DNA from: Burkholderia sp. Nafp2/4-1b
GTDB lineage: Bacteria; Pseudomonadota; Gammaproteobacteria; Burkholderiales; Burkholderiaceae
Reading direction: 5' to 3'
Length of the DNA: 64,000 bases
Assembly (NCBI RefSeq): GCF_003635165.1
Contig: NZ_ML058615.1
Span: forward strand, 124,001 to 188,000
The notes beneath the pieces were generated by a model that saw only the letters and a list, made by a program, of their open reading frames with translations, did no database searches and was not told where the DNA came from. A program made the position numbers and the translations under genes. Below, piece after piece: positions 8,296 to 16,356 of the stretch (its first letter is position 1; each line of letters starts with the position of its first letter).

Positions 8296-9333
8296 TCAGG
8301 CGCTTTCCCGCACGACGATCGTGTAGTCGATGCGGATGCTTCGCGATTCGGCCGGTTCGCCGTCATCGCGTGCTTGCAGCGCGCCCAGCAGCGCCTCACC
8401 CGTGTGCAGGCCGATGCCGTAAGCATCGACCGAAACCGTCGTGATGGTCGGGTGGCAGCAAGTCGCCACTTCGAAGTTGCCGAAGCCGGCCACGGCGACG
8501 TCTCCCGGCACGGACAGTCCGCGCCGGTGACACTCCATGATCGCGCCGAACGCCGACATGTCGCTCACGCACATCACGGCGTCGGTGTCGGGCCACTGCT
8601 CCAGCATGGCCGCCATCGCGGGCCCGCCGTGGCTCATCGTGATCGGCGAGTCGCCCAGCCGCACGACGCGCGGCGCGCACAGTCCGAGTGCCTTGATCTC
8701 CGCCCGATATCCGTTGAGCCGGTCCAGGCCGCGGCGGTCCAGTTCGCTCGCGCCGCCGAGAAAGCCGATGCGCCGGTAACCGCGCTCGGCAAGGTGCCGC
8801 ACCATCGCACGCGCGGCGCGCACGTTGGAGAAGCCCACGGCGGTATCGATCGGGCGCGTGGGCAGATCCCACATCTCGACCACAGGAATGGCCGAGCGCT
8901 CCAGCAGCTTGCGCGTCGCATCGGTGTGCTGCGCACCCGTCAACGCAATGCAGCGCGGCTGGTGGCGCAGCATCGAGCGCACCAGCCGTTCCTCGCGCTC
9001 CAGGTCATAGTCGGTATCGCCGAGCAGCAGTTGCAGGCCGTGCGGTTCGAGTGCATCGGTCAAACCCCGCACCGTGTCGGAAAAGTTCGAACTCGACAGC
9101 GACGGCACCAGCACCGCGACGAATTCCGAGCGCCCCGACGACAGTGCGCCTGCCGCGGCATCGGCCACGTAGCCCAACTGGTCGATGGCCCTGCACACCC
9201 GTTCGCGCGTGTCGGCGGCCACGCTGTGGCCGGCAAGCACACGCGATACGGTCATCTTCGATACGCCGGCCAGGCGCGCTACATCGGACATGCGGGGCGG
9301 TCCGGCGGGCCGGACGGCAGTGGGACTGGGCAT
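8296..9333 (-). CDS. LacI-family repressor of the sugar-acid module (GntR/IdnR-like)
   Basis: A 345-residue LacI/GalR-family regulator. The helix-turn-helix and hinge are MSDVARLAGVSKMTVSRVL at about 15-33, followed by a periplasmic-binding-protein-like domain (IAL, VVEMWD, GFSNVRAARAM, IGFLGG). It is encoded upstream of xylD and xylX on the same strand and divergent from the MFS permease. Three near-identical 16-bp palindromes of the E. coli gluconate-repressor type flank these genes, which suggests a GntR/IdnR-like DNA specificity and sugar-acid induction. The start ATG at 9333 gives a 14-residue leader before the HTH; a later start is possible. Confidence 0.88.
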   Translation of the reverse strand: MPSPTAVRPAGPPRMSDVARLAGVSKMTVSRVLAGHSVAADTRERVCRAIDQLGYVADAAAGALSSGRSEFVAVLVPSLSSSNFSDTVRGLTDALEPHGLQLLLGDTDYDLEREERLVRSMLRHQPRCIALTGAQHTDATRKLLERSAIPVVEMWDLPTRPIDTAVGFSNVRAARAMVRHLAERGYRRIGFLGGASELDRRGLDRLNGYRAEIKALGLCAPRVVRLGDSPITMSHGGPAMAAMLEQWPDTDAVMCVSDMSAFGAIMECHRRGLSVPGDVAVAGFGNFEVATCCHPTITTVSVDAYGIGLHTGEALLGALQARDDGEPAESRSIRIDYTIVVRESA

Positions 9334-9633
9334 CGGAATCGCGATCGGGAGAAAGCCGGGAAGGCTACATCATACCGGTGCCGGATGCCGTGCAGGCCTG
9401 CCGCCGGGCGTCCGTTGCCGCGACGTCGGCACTAGGGAAACCACGCGTGGTTCAGGCCTTGAATGCACACGTCACGGCATGCTAACTTGATTGATGTTAT
9501 CGGTATCAGCGCACCGGTTGCTCCCGTCGTTCCGTCGGCGGATTTTTTTTGCCCCGGAATGTTATCGGTAACATCAGTGCATCACCGAACCCGCCGGTAC
9601 GAAGAAGACCTACACGATCAGGAGACAAGACCG
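9334..9633. promoter_or_regulatory. 300-bp divergent control region with two GntR/IdnR-like operators
   Basis: No gene is seen here. Two palindromes, ATGTTATCGGTATCAG at 9494-9509 and ATGTTATCGGTAACAT at 9559-9574, lie 65 bp apart before the MFS start at 9634. The second is an almost perfect copy of the E. coli GntR operator. A spacing of 65 bp is about six helical turns, compatible with repression by DNA looping, though that is inference. Confidence 0.7.
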
Positions 9634-10980
9634 ATGCCATCCATTACACAGACCGCTGCCGCCTCGGCCGCGGCCGATTCCTCCGAGGACGCCCTTTACC
9701 GGAAGGTCATGCGGCGCATCCTGCCATTGCTGCTGCTCTGCTACGTCGTCGCGTATCTGGACCGCGTCAACGTGGGTTTCGCCAAGCTGCAGATGCTCGA
9801 CGACCTGCATCTGAGCGACGGCGTCTATGCGCTCGGCGCCAGCATTTTCTTCTGGGGCTATTTCCTGTTCGAGATGCCGAGCAACCTGCTGCTGCATCGT
9901 TACGGCGCACGCTTCTGGATCGCGCGGATCATGATCACGTGGGGCATCGTGTCGTCGTCGATGGCTTTCATCGTGCCGCTCGCGCAGTTTTTCCACGTGC
10001 AGACGTCCACCATGTTCTACACGCTGCGCTTCCTGCTCGGCCTGTGCGAAGCCGGCTTCTTCCCGGGTGTGATCCTGTACATGAATTACTGGTTTCCCGC
10101 GCGCCGCCAGAGCGTGGCCATGTCGGGCTTCCTGGTGGCGATCCCGCTGAGTCTCACGCTGGGCAGTGTGGTTTCCGGATGGCTGATGGAACAGACGCAT
10201 GGCTTGTCGGGCATGAGCGGCTGGCAATGGATGCTGCTGCTCGAAGGGCTGCCGTCGATCGTGGTGGCGTTCATCGTGCTGGCCTGCCTCGGCGATGGTC
10301 CGCAGTCGGCGAAATGGCTGTCCACCGACGAGAAGGCGGTGGTGTCGCGCAACCTCGAACGCGAGGCCACGCACAAGTCGCACAGCGTCGGTGCCGCGCT
10401 GCGCAGCCCGCGCGTCTGGCTGCTGACGTTCATCCTGCTCACGTTCAATACCGGCTTCTACGGGCTGGCGTTCTGGCTGCCGTCGATCATCCGCGCGTCG
10501 GGCGTGCGGAGCCCGCTGCATATCGGCCTGCTTACCGCAATACCGTACCTGACGGCCATCTTTGCGATGGTGTGGAATGCATCGCACTCGCGCAAGACCG
10601 GCGAACGTCGCCTGCACGCGGCGATTCCCGCGCTGATCGGCGGCGTCGGTCTGATCGCGAGCGCGGCGTGCGCGCAGAACGTCGGACTGTCGATCCTGTT
10701 CCTGACCATCGCGACGTGCGGCATTCTCGCGCTGATGCCGATCTACTGGACTTTCCCCGGCCAGATCCTGTCGGGCACGGCCGCCGCCGCCGGCATTGCG
10801 CTGATCAACTCGGTGGGCAACCTGTCCGGCTTCACGGGTTCGATGATCACCGGCATTGCCAAGGAGATGACCGGCAACATCAACAACGGCACGTATGCGC
10901 TGGGCGCGTGCCTGCTGGTCAGCTGCGTACTGATCATGTTGATTCCGCGCAGCATCCTGCTTCCGTCGGTGGAGCAGTAG
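9634..10980 (+). CDS. MFS anion:cation symporter (ACS family), probable sugar-acid permease
   Basis: A 448-residue membrane protein of the ACS branch of MFS, which carries hexuronates, galactonate, glucarate and phthalate. Visible signatures include AYLDRVNVGFAKLQM near the N terminus, FEMPSNLLLHRYGARFW after segment 2 and RFLLGLCEAGFFPGVI in segment 4. The ATG at 9634 is preceded by AGGAGACAAGACCG; the open frame extends 57 codons further without a better site. It lies divergent to the LacI gene and downstream of two GntR-like operators, so it is probably co-regulated with the XylD/XylX pair and imports their substrate. Confidence 0.87.
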   Translation: MPSITQTAAASAAADSSEDALYRKVMRRILPLLLLCYVVAYLDRVNVGFAKLQMLDDLHLSDGVYALGASIFFWGYFLFEMPSNLLLHRYGARFWIARIMITWGIVSSSMAFIVPLAQFFHVQTSTMFYTLRFLLGLCEAGFFPGVILYMNYWFPARRQSVAMSGFLVAIPLSLTLGSVVSGWLMEQTHGLSGMSGWQWMLLLEGLPSIVVAFIVLACLGDGPQSAKWLSTDEKAVVSRNLEREATHKSHSVGAALRSPRVWLLTFILLTFNTGFYGLAFWLPSIIRASGVRSPLHIGLLTAIPYLTAIFAMVWNASHSRKTGERRLHAAIPALIGGVGLIASAACAQNVGLSILFLTIATCGILALMPIYWTFPGQILSGTAAAAGIALINSVGNLSGFTGSMITGIAKEMTGNINNGTYALGACLLVSCVLIMLIPRSILLPSVEQ

Positions 10981-11085
10981 GCCGTTTGCCATTCGTCGGT
11001 CGTGGTGCCGCCCCGGTATGCCGGTGGCGGGCCGCGACCGGCCGGCGCATGTCCACTTCGCGCATGCGCGGCCCGCCAGCGCCGG

Positions 11086-12402
11086 TCAGGCAAGTGAAGC
11101 CGCGCGTTCCGCGGCGCCACCTCGGCGATAGAGCGCAAGGGTGGCCAGCAGTCCGCAGCAGGCTGCGGCACTGAGCCAGTACCCTGGCGCCGCCTTGTCT
11201 CCGGTGACCTGAATCAGAAAGGTCGACACCGCGGGCGTGAAGCCGCCAAAGACGGCGGTCGCCAGACTGAACGCGAGCGAGAAACCCGCCACCCGAACGT
11301 TGACGGGCATGATTTCGGTGAGTGCCGCAACCATCGCGCCGTTGTACATCCCGAAGAAGAATGAAAGCCACAACAGCACGCCGAGCATCCGACCGAAGCT
11401 GGGTGCGGACGACAGCCATGCAAGCGCGGGATACGACGTCGCGATGGCCATGATCGTGATGGCCACGAGAATCGGCTTGCGTCCGATGCGGTCCGACAAT
11501 GCGCCGCCGACGGGCAGCCAGAAGAAATTCGACACGCCCACGCACAACGTAACGATCAGGCTGTCGGCCGTGGACAGTTTCAGGACGGCCTTGCCGAAGG
11601 TCGGCGTGTAGATCGTGATGAGATAAAAAGTGGTCGTCGTCATCGCCACGAGCAGCATGCCGGCAAATACCGTGCGCCAGTTTTGCAGCATCGTCGCGAA
11701 CACTTCGCGCGCGCGCGGATGATGCGTGCGTGCTTTGAATTCGTCGGTTTCCCGCAGCGTTCGGCGAAGCAGGAAAATCGCCGGCACGATCGCACAACCG
11801 ATGAAGAACGGAATGCGCCAGCCCCACGCGGCGATTTCCTGGCTCGTCAGAAGATGATTCAGCACATAGCCGAGCGCTGCGGCCACGACGATGGCGACTT
11901 GCTGGCTGGCGGACTGCCAGCTCGTGTAGAAGCCTTTGTATCCCTGCGTCGCCATTTCCGCCAGATAGACGGACACGCCGCCGAGTTCCGCACCCGCGGA
12001 AAAGCCCTGCAGCAGGCGTCCAAGCAGCACCAGCACCGGTGCAACGAGTCCGATCGTCGCATAGCCCGGTACGCACGCGATGAGAACCGTGCCGCTCGCC
12101 ATGATCGAAAGCGTCACGATCAACCCCTTGCGCCGACCCACTTCGTCAATGTACGCGCCCAATACGATCGCGCCGAGCGGACGCATCAGGAAGCCGGCAC
12201 CGAATACGGCGAACGTCAGCAACAGCGATGCGAATTCGCTTGCGGTCGGAAAGAACACCCGCGAGATCGTGGTCGCATAGAAGCCGAACAGGAAAAAATC
12301 GAATTGCTCGAGGAAGTTGCCGCTGGTGACGCGCAGGACCGTGCCGAACGTCGACGTTCGAGTGGCAGCGCGGTCCTGGGCAGCTGGCGGTGAGCGATGC
12401 AT
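11086..12402 (-). CDS. tcuC: Tricarballylate/citrate proton symporter TcuC
   Basis: A 438-residue MFS transporter of the metabolite:H+ symporter (MHS) family. N-terminal NFLEQFDFFLFGFYA, the segment 2-3 loop MRPLGAIVLGAYIDEVGRRKG, and RLLQGFSAGAELGG in segment 4 are typical of citrate and tricarballylate carriers. It follows tcuB by 66 bp on the same strand, completing the Salmonella gene order tcuR-A-B-C, in which TcuC brings tricarballylate into the cell. A citrate-only role is the main alternative. The C terminus is ordinary. Confidence 0.87.
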   Translation of the reverse strand: MHRSPPAAQDRAATRTSTFGTVLRVTSGNFLEQFDFFLFGFYATTISRVFFPTASEFASLLLTFAVFGAGFLMRPLGAIVLGAYIDEVGRRKGLIVTLSIMASGTVLIACVPGYATIGLVAPVLVLLGRLLQGFSAGAELGGVSVYLAEMATQGYKGFYTSWQSASQQVAIVVAAALGYVLNHLLTSQEIAAWGWRIPFFIGCAIVPAIFLLRRTLRETDEFKARTHHPRAREVFATMLQNWRTVFAGMLLVAMTTTTFYLITIYTPTFGKAVLKLSTADSLIVTLCVGVSNFFWLPVGGALSDRIGRKPILVAITIMAIATSYPALAWLSSAPSFGRMLGVLLWLSFFFGMYNGAMVAALTEIMPVNVRVAGFSLAFSLATAVFGGFTPAVSTFLIQVTGDKAAPGYWLSAAACCGLLATLALYRRGGAAERAASLA

Positions 12403-12468
12403 GATGTGTCTCCTATGGATGTCTTGTACGAATCCGGCGACAGGCCGAATCGCTTCGCATGACCCGGT

Positions 12469-13671
12469 TCAATCCGGGCTCGATTGCAGGCGCGTGGCCT
12501 GGCGTTTTTCGATCGACGACTTGAGCAGTGCCGCGCAGCGGAAGATGCCGTGCGCGAATTTTCCGTACGGCAGCGTGGCGAAAAGCGCCATCACGACACC
12601 GAGATGGATGGCCAGCAGGCACGCCATCGCACTGCTGTCGCGCCACGCAAGCAGCGCCAGACCGGACGCGCTCACGAGCATCAGCAGCGCGATGAAGCCG
12701 CGATCCATCGGGCGTTGCTTCGGATCGGTCCGCTCCGTGGCGCGACGCACATTGAGCCAAAGCAAGCCGGCCGGCCCGATCAGCAGGCCGATTCCGCCCG
12801 TCGTGCCGAGCAGCACGGGAAGGCTCAGGAACGCGTACGGCGCGTGCAGGCCGAGCGCGTAGTGATAGAACGTCGCCACCACGGTGGCCGCGAAGCACAG
12901 CATGAAGCCGTAGAACGTGAAGTGGTGGAAGCGTCGTCGAGCGAGCGTGAACGCATCGTCCGACTCGTTGCAGCCGTCACCGTGGCCGCCGTCGAGATAG
13001 GTCAGCGCAAGCGCGTGCTTCGCTGCTTCGGCGACTGCAGGACCGTTCGCTGTGCCTGCCGACACGTCGCGCCAGAATCGCGTCACACCGATTCCCAGTG
13101 CGAGCATGGCCACGCCGAACACGCTGCCGAACATCACGGCAAGCAGGTTGTGCGGAAAAATCGCATAGAAGTTGCCGCCCACCGGACCGTTCAGCAGCGA
13201 ACCGTGCATCGTGACGCCGAGCTGCAGGAACAACGCGAGCGCGGCAGCCAGCGCGAGTGCGACCGTGAGACCATTGCGCTGGTAGAGCCGGCCCATCGGT
13301 GCGGGCCACGCATATTCGACATACGTATCGAAGCGGACTTGCGCCATCGCCTTCGGCACGTTCACGGCGAACTCGTGCGGCGGCGCGTACTGGCACGCGT
13401 GATAGCACGCGCCGCAGTTGTGGCACAGGTTGGCGAGGTAGTTGACGTCGGCCTTCGCGAAATCGAGGCGGCGCGTCATGGCCGGAAAGACCGCGCAGAA
13501 TCCTTCGCAATAGCGGCACGCGTTGCAGATGCTCATCTGCCGCGAAACCTCCGCTTCGTTGTCGGTGACGGGATGCACGCGAATGACCGCGGCACCGCTT
13601 GTGCCGCCGGACGCCCGGCGGGCGGGCGCGAGCGGCTGCGCGTCGCGAACGCGCTCTTCAAGATTCTGCAC
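12469..13671 (-). CDS. tcuB: Tricarballylate utilisation protein TcuB (FADH2 oxidation, Fe-S/heme membrane protein)
   Basis: A 400-residue protein with two N-terminal cysteine clusters (CNACRYCEGFC at about 48-58 and CHNCGACYHAC) for [4Fe-4S] centres, followed by several membrane segments with histidines that may bind heme. In Salmonella, TcuB reoxidises the FADH2 of TcuA and passes electrons to the quinone pool. The start is a GTG at 13671 preceded by GGAG; it overlaps the end of tcuA by 14 bp, which implies translational coupling. The protein is complete and of the expected length. Confidence 0.9.
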   Translation of the reverse strand: MQNLEERVRDAQPLAPARRASGGTSGAAVIRVHPVTDNEAEVSRQMSICNACRYCEGFCAVFPAMTRRLDFAKADVNYLANLCHNCGACYHACQYAPPHEFAVNVPKAMAQVRFDTYVEYAWPAPMGRLYQRNGLTVALALAAALALFLQLGVTMHGSLLNGPVGGNFYAIFPHNLLAVMFGSVFGVAMLALGIGVTRFWRDVSAGTANGPAVAEAAKHALALTYLDGGHGDGCNESDDAFTLARRRFHHFTFYGFMLCFAATVVATFYHYALGLHAPYAFLSLPVLLGTTGGIGLLIGPAGLLWLNVRRATERTDPKQRPMDRGFIALLMLVSASGLALLAWRDSSAMACLLAIHLGVVMALFATLPYGKFAHGIFRCAALLKSSIEKRQATRLQSSPD

Positions 13672-15064
13672 ATTGAACTCCAGTCGATTGAGCGGCCTTC
13701 GCCGCCTGAGTGCCGGCGATACGCCCGAATGCGGTGCCGATCGACATGCCGACGCCAGCCGTATATCCCTTGCCGAGCACGTTGCCGGCCATCATTTCAC
13801 CGGCAACGAACAGGTTGCCGCTCGGCCGTCCGCCGAAATGGACTTGCGCGAGTTCGTTGACCTTGAGCCCCAGATACGTGAACGTGATGCCGGGGCGCAG
13901 CGCGTAACCGAAGAATGGGGGGGTGTCGATCGGACGCGCCCAGTGGGTTTTCGCGGGCGACAGCCCTTCGGTACGACAGTCGTCGAGCGCCGTGTGGTCG
14001 AAGGTGCCGATCCGGCATGCGGCGTTGTACGCGCGCAGCGTGTCGACAAACGCGTGCTCGGGCAGATTCAGGCGGCGCGCGAGCTCCGGCAGCGAATCGG
14101 CTCTCGCGCCGGGAAATACCGGCGGCATGAATCGTCCGACCGCCTTCGCGTCGATGATCGAGTAGGCGATCTGGCCCGGTTGCCCGGCGACGAGCCGGCC
14201 CCAGATCGCATAGCGCTTCGGCCAGAAATCTTCACCCTCGTCATAGAAGCGCCGTGCATCGCGGTTGACGACGACACCGAGCGACACGCAGTCGATGCGC
14301 GTGCAGATGCCGCCGTCGTAGAGCGGCGCGCGGGCGTCGATCGCGACGCAATGCGACTGCGACGGGTCGCCGATCGTGTCCGCGCCGGCGTCGATCATGT
14401 ATCTGAGCAGCACGCCTTGATTGAACCGCGTGCCGCGGATGAGGAAGTTGTCAGCGGGCCATTCGCCGCGCTCGTCTTGTCCCCAGGCTTCGCGCAACCA
14501 TTCGCGATTGGATTCGAATCCGCCTGCCGCCAGCACGCAACTGCGGGCCTCGAAGCGTTGTGCGCCGCTGCGCGCGGCGACGAAGCGCTCGCCGTCGAGT
14601 TCGATCGCATCGACCGGCGTGTCGTAACGGATCCGTACACCCAGCGCTTCGGCACTGCGGTAATACGCGTTCACCAGCGCTTTGCCGCCGCCCATGAAGA
14701 ATGCGTTGGTTCGCGCGACGTGCAGCGCGCCGGACAGCGGTGGCTGAAAACGCACGCCATGCGAATGCATCCACGGACGACACGTCGACGACGCGCGGAT
14801 CACCAGCCGGGCCAGCGCCTCGTTCGTGATGCCACCGGTGACCTTCAGCAGGTCTTGCCAGTATTCCTCTTCGGGATAGGCGCCGACCAAAACGTCCTGC
14901 GGCGCGTCATGCATGCAGCGCAGGTTGCGGGTGTGCTGGGAGTTTCCGCCGCGCCATTCGCGCGGGGCCGATTCGAGAAGCAGGACCGAGGCCCCGGCTT
15001 CACGCGCCATCAATGCGGCGCAGAGTGCGGCATTGCCTCCGCCGATTACGAGAACGTCGACCAT
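13658..15064 (-). CDS. tcuA: FAD-dependent tricarballylate dehydrogenase TcuA
   Basis: A 468-residue flavoprotein of the fumarate reductase/succinate dehydrogenase fold. It has the dinucleotide-binding GGGNAALCAALMAREAG near residue 8, GGNSQHTRN, and the C-terminal GEMMAGNVLGKGYTAG, then SIGTAFGRIAG. TcuA oxidises tricarballylate to cis-aconitate, which enters the TCA cycle, so a toxic citrate analogue becomes a carbon source. The start ATG at 15064 lies 75 bp downstream of the tcuR stop on the same strand, so transcription may begin in that gap or upstream of tcuR. Confidence 0.92.
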   Translation of the reverse strand: MVDVLVIGGGNAALCAALMAREAGASVLLLESAPREWRGGNSQHTRNLRCMHDAPQDVLVGAYPEEEYWQDLLKVTGGITNEALARLVIRASSTCRPWMHSHGVRFQPPLSGALHVARTNAFFMGGGKALVNAYYRSAEALGVRIRYDTPVDAIELDGERFVAARSGAQRFEARSCVLAAGGFESNREWLREAWGQDERGEWPADNFLIRGTRFNQGVLLRYMIDAGADTIGDPSQSHCVAIDARAPLYDGGICTRIDCVSLGVVVNRDARRFYDEGEDFWPKRYAIWGRLVAGQPGQIAYSIIDAKAVGRFMPPVFPGARADSLPELARRLNLPEHAFVDTLRAYNAACRIGTFDHTALDDCRTEGLSPAKTHWARPIDTPPFFGYALRPGITFTYLGLKVNELAQVHFGGRPSGNLFVAGEMMAGNVLGKGYTAGVGMSIGTAFGRIAGTQAAKAAQSTGVQCAES

Positions 15065-15139
15065 CTGAGCTGTCTCCTTTGAGACGTCACTCTACGGATC
15101 GACCCGACGTGCCGCCATCAGCGGAACGGCAACACGTCT

Positions 15140-16081
15140 TCAGTTTTCGTGAAGAGGCTGGGCGCGCAGCGTGGCGCCGGGCCATCCTCCGGCCGCGACG
15201 ATGTCGCGCGCGACGTCGGCGAGCACGACCCGCGCTGCCAGCCCGGCGGGCGATAGCTCGTCGTCGGAAATGCTCACGATCAGGTTGGGCCTGATCGCGT
15301 GTACGTCGGCGACCGCGACGCTGGCGAGCGTGGAATTTTCGTGCCGCGCGAGCGCCGCGCCCGGTTGAATCGTTGCGCCAAGGCCACCGCGCACGGCGTC
15401 CATCAACATCGCGAGGCCGTCGACTTCGGCGGCGATGTACGGGCTGAAACCGGTACGAGCGAAGGCGGCGTCGAGCAATGCACGCAGGCCGTGCGGGCCG
15501 CTGGGCAGGATGAGGGGCAGTGCGCCGAGGTTCGCGAGGGAGACTTGCGGCCCTGCAGGCATGCCAGGCTGGTCGGCGGCGCCGATCACGAACAGATGCT
15601 CGTCGAGCAACGGCATGACGCTCCAGCGCTGCGCGGGTTCTTCGCGGAACAGCACCGCCAGATCGATTTGCCGTGCACTCAGCATCGCGCCGAGGTAGCC
15701 CGACAGGCTTTCGACCATGCGCAGCCGGACATCCGGATAGCGCTGCCGCATCGCTTTCATGAAGGCGAGGCCGAGCACCCCGGTGGTGCTCGGTGCGAGC
15801 CCGACGCTCACGTGGCCCGACAGGCGCGCCTGACGGGCCGCAACGGCCGCGTCGTCGACGTGGCGCAGCGCGAGCTGCGCTTGTCTCCAGAATGCGAGAC
15901 CCGCATCCGTCGGGACGACCCCCGCGGACGTGCGTTGCAGCAGGCGAGTAGACAACTCGCTCTCGAGGCGGCTGATCTGCTGGCTCAGCGCGGACGTCAC
16001 CACACCGAGCTCCAGTGCGGCCTTGCCCATGCTGCCGTGCTCCACGACGCAGACGAAATAGCGCAGTTGCCTGAGTTCCAT
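15140..16081 (-). CDS. tcuR: LysR-family regulator TcuR
   Basis: A 313-residue LysR-type regulator starting MELRQLRYFVCVVEHGSM, with helix-turn-helix AALELGVVTSALSQQI and wing LLQRTSAGVVPTDAG. The frame is open 37 codons further upstream, but MELRQLRYF is the standard LysR N terminus, so the ATG at 16081 is chosen. It precedes tcuA on the same strand, the order seen in Salmonella, where TcuR activates tcuABC in response to tricarballylate. No obvious LysR palindrome could be picked out by eye in the short tcuR-tcuA gap. Confidence 0.85.
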   Translation of the reverse strand: MELRQLRYFVCVVEHGSMGKAALELGVVTSALSQQISRLESELSTRLLQRTSAGVVPTDAGLAFWRQAQLALRHVDDAAVAARQARLSGHVSVGLAPSTTGVLGLAFMKAMRQRYPDVRLRMVESLSGYLGAMLSARQIDLAVLFREEPAQRWSVMPLLDEHLFVIGAADQPGMPAGPQVSLANLGALPLILPSGPHGLRALLDAAFARTGFSPYIAAEVDGLAMLMDAVRGGLGATIQPGAALARHENSTLASVAVADVHAIRPNLIVSISDDELSPAGLAARVVLADVARDIVAAGGWPGATLRAQPLHEN

Positions 16082-16356
16082 CGACACCCCGAATCGATTC
16101 GATCGCGGTATTGTCGCAGCCATCGATGCGCGGGTCGAATCTTCAGATCCGTTCGAGAGGGAGCGATCGCGCCGCATCGTGGCGCTGCACATCCATGGTG
16201 TTTCGCTCTGGCCGACGTTTCGAGTACGGATCGACTACCGTTGAATCGTCGATTCGTCCGCTCATCGACATGCAACATACCGCTCACCGAACCTGGATTC
16301 CCGCAGCGCGCAGCGCATAATATTCAGATGTCGACCCTTGGCAGGCAGAGGGTTTT

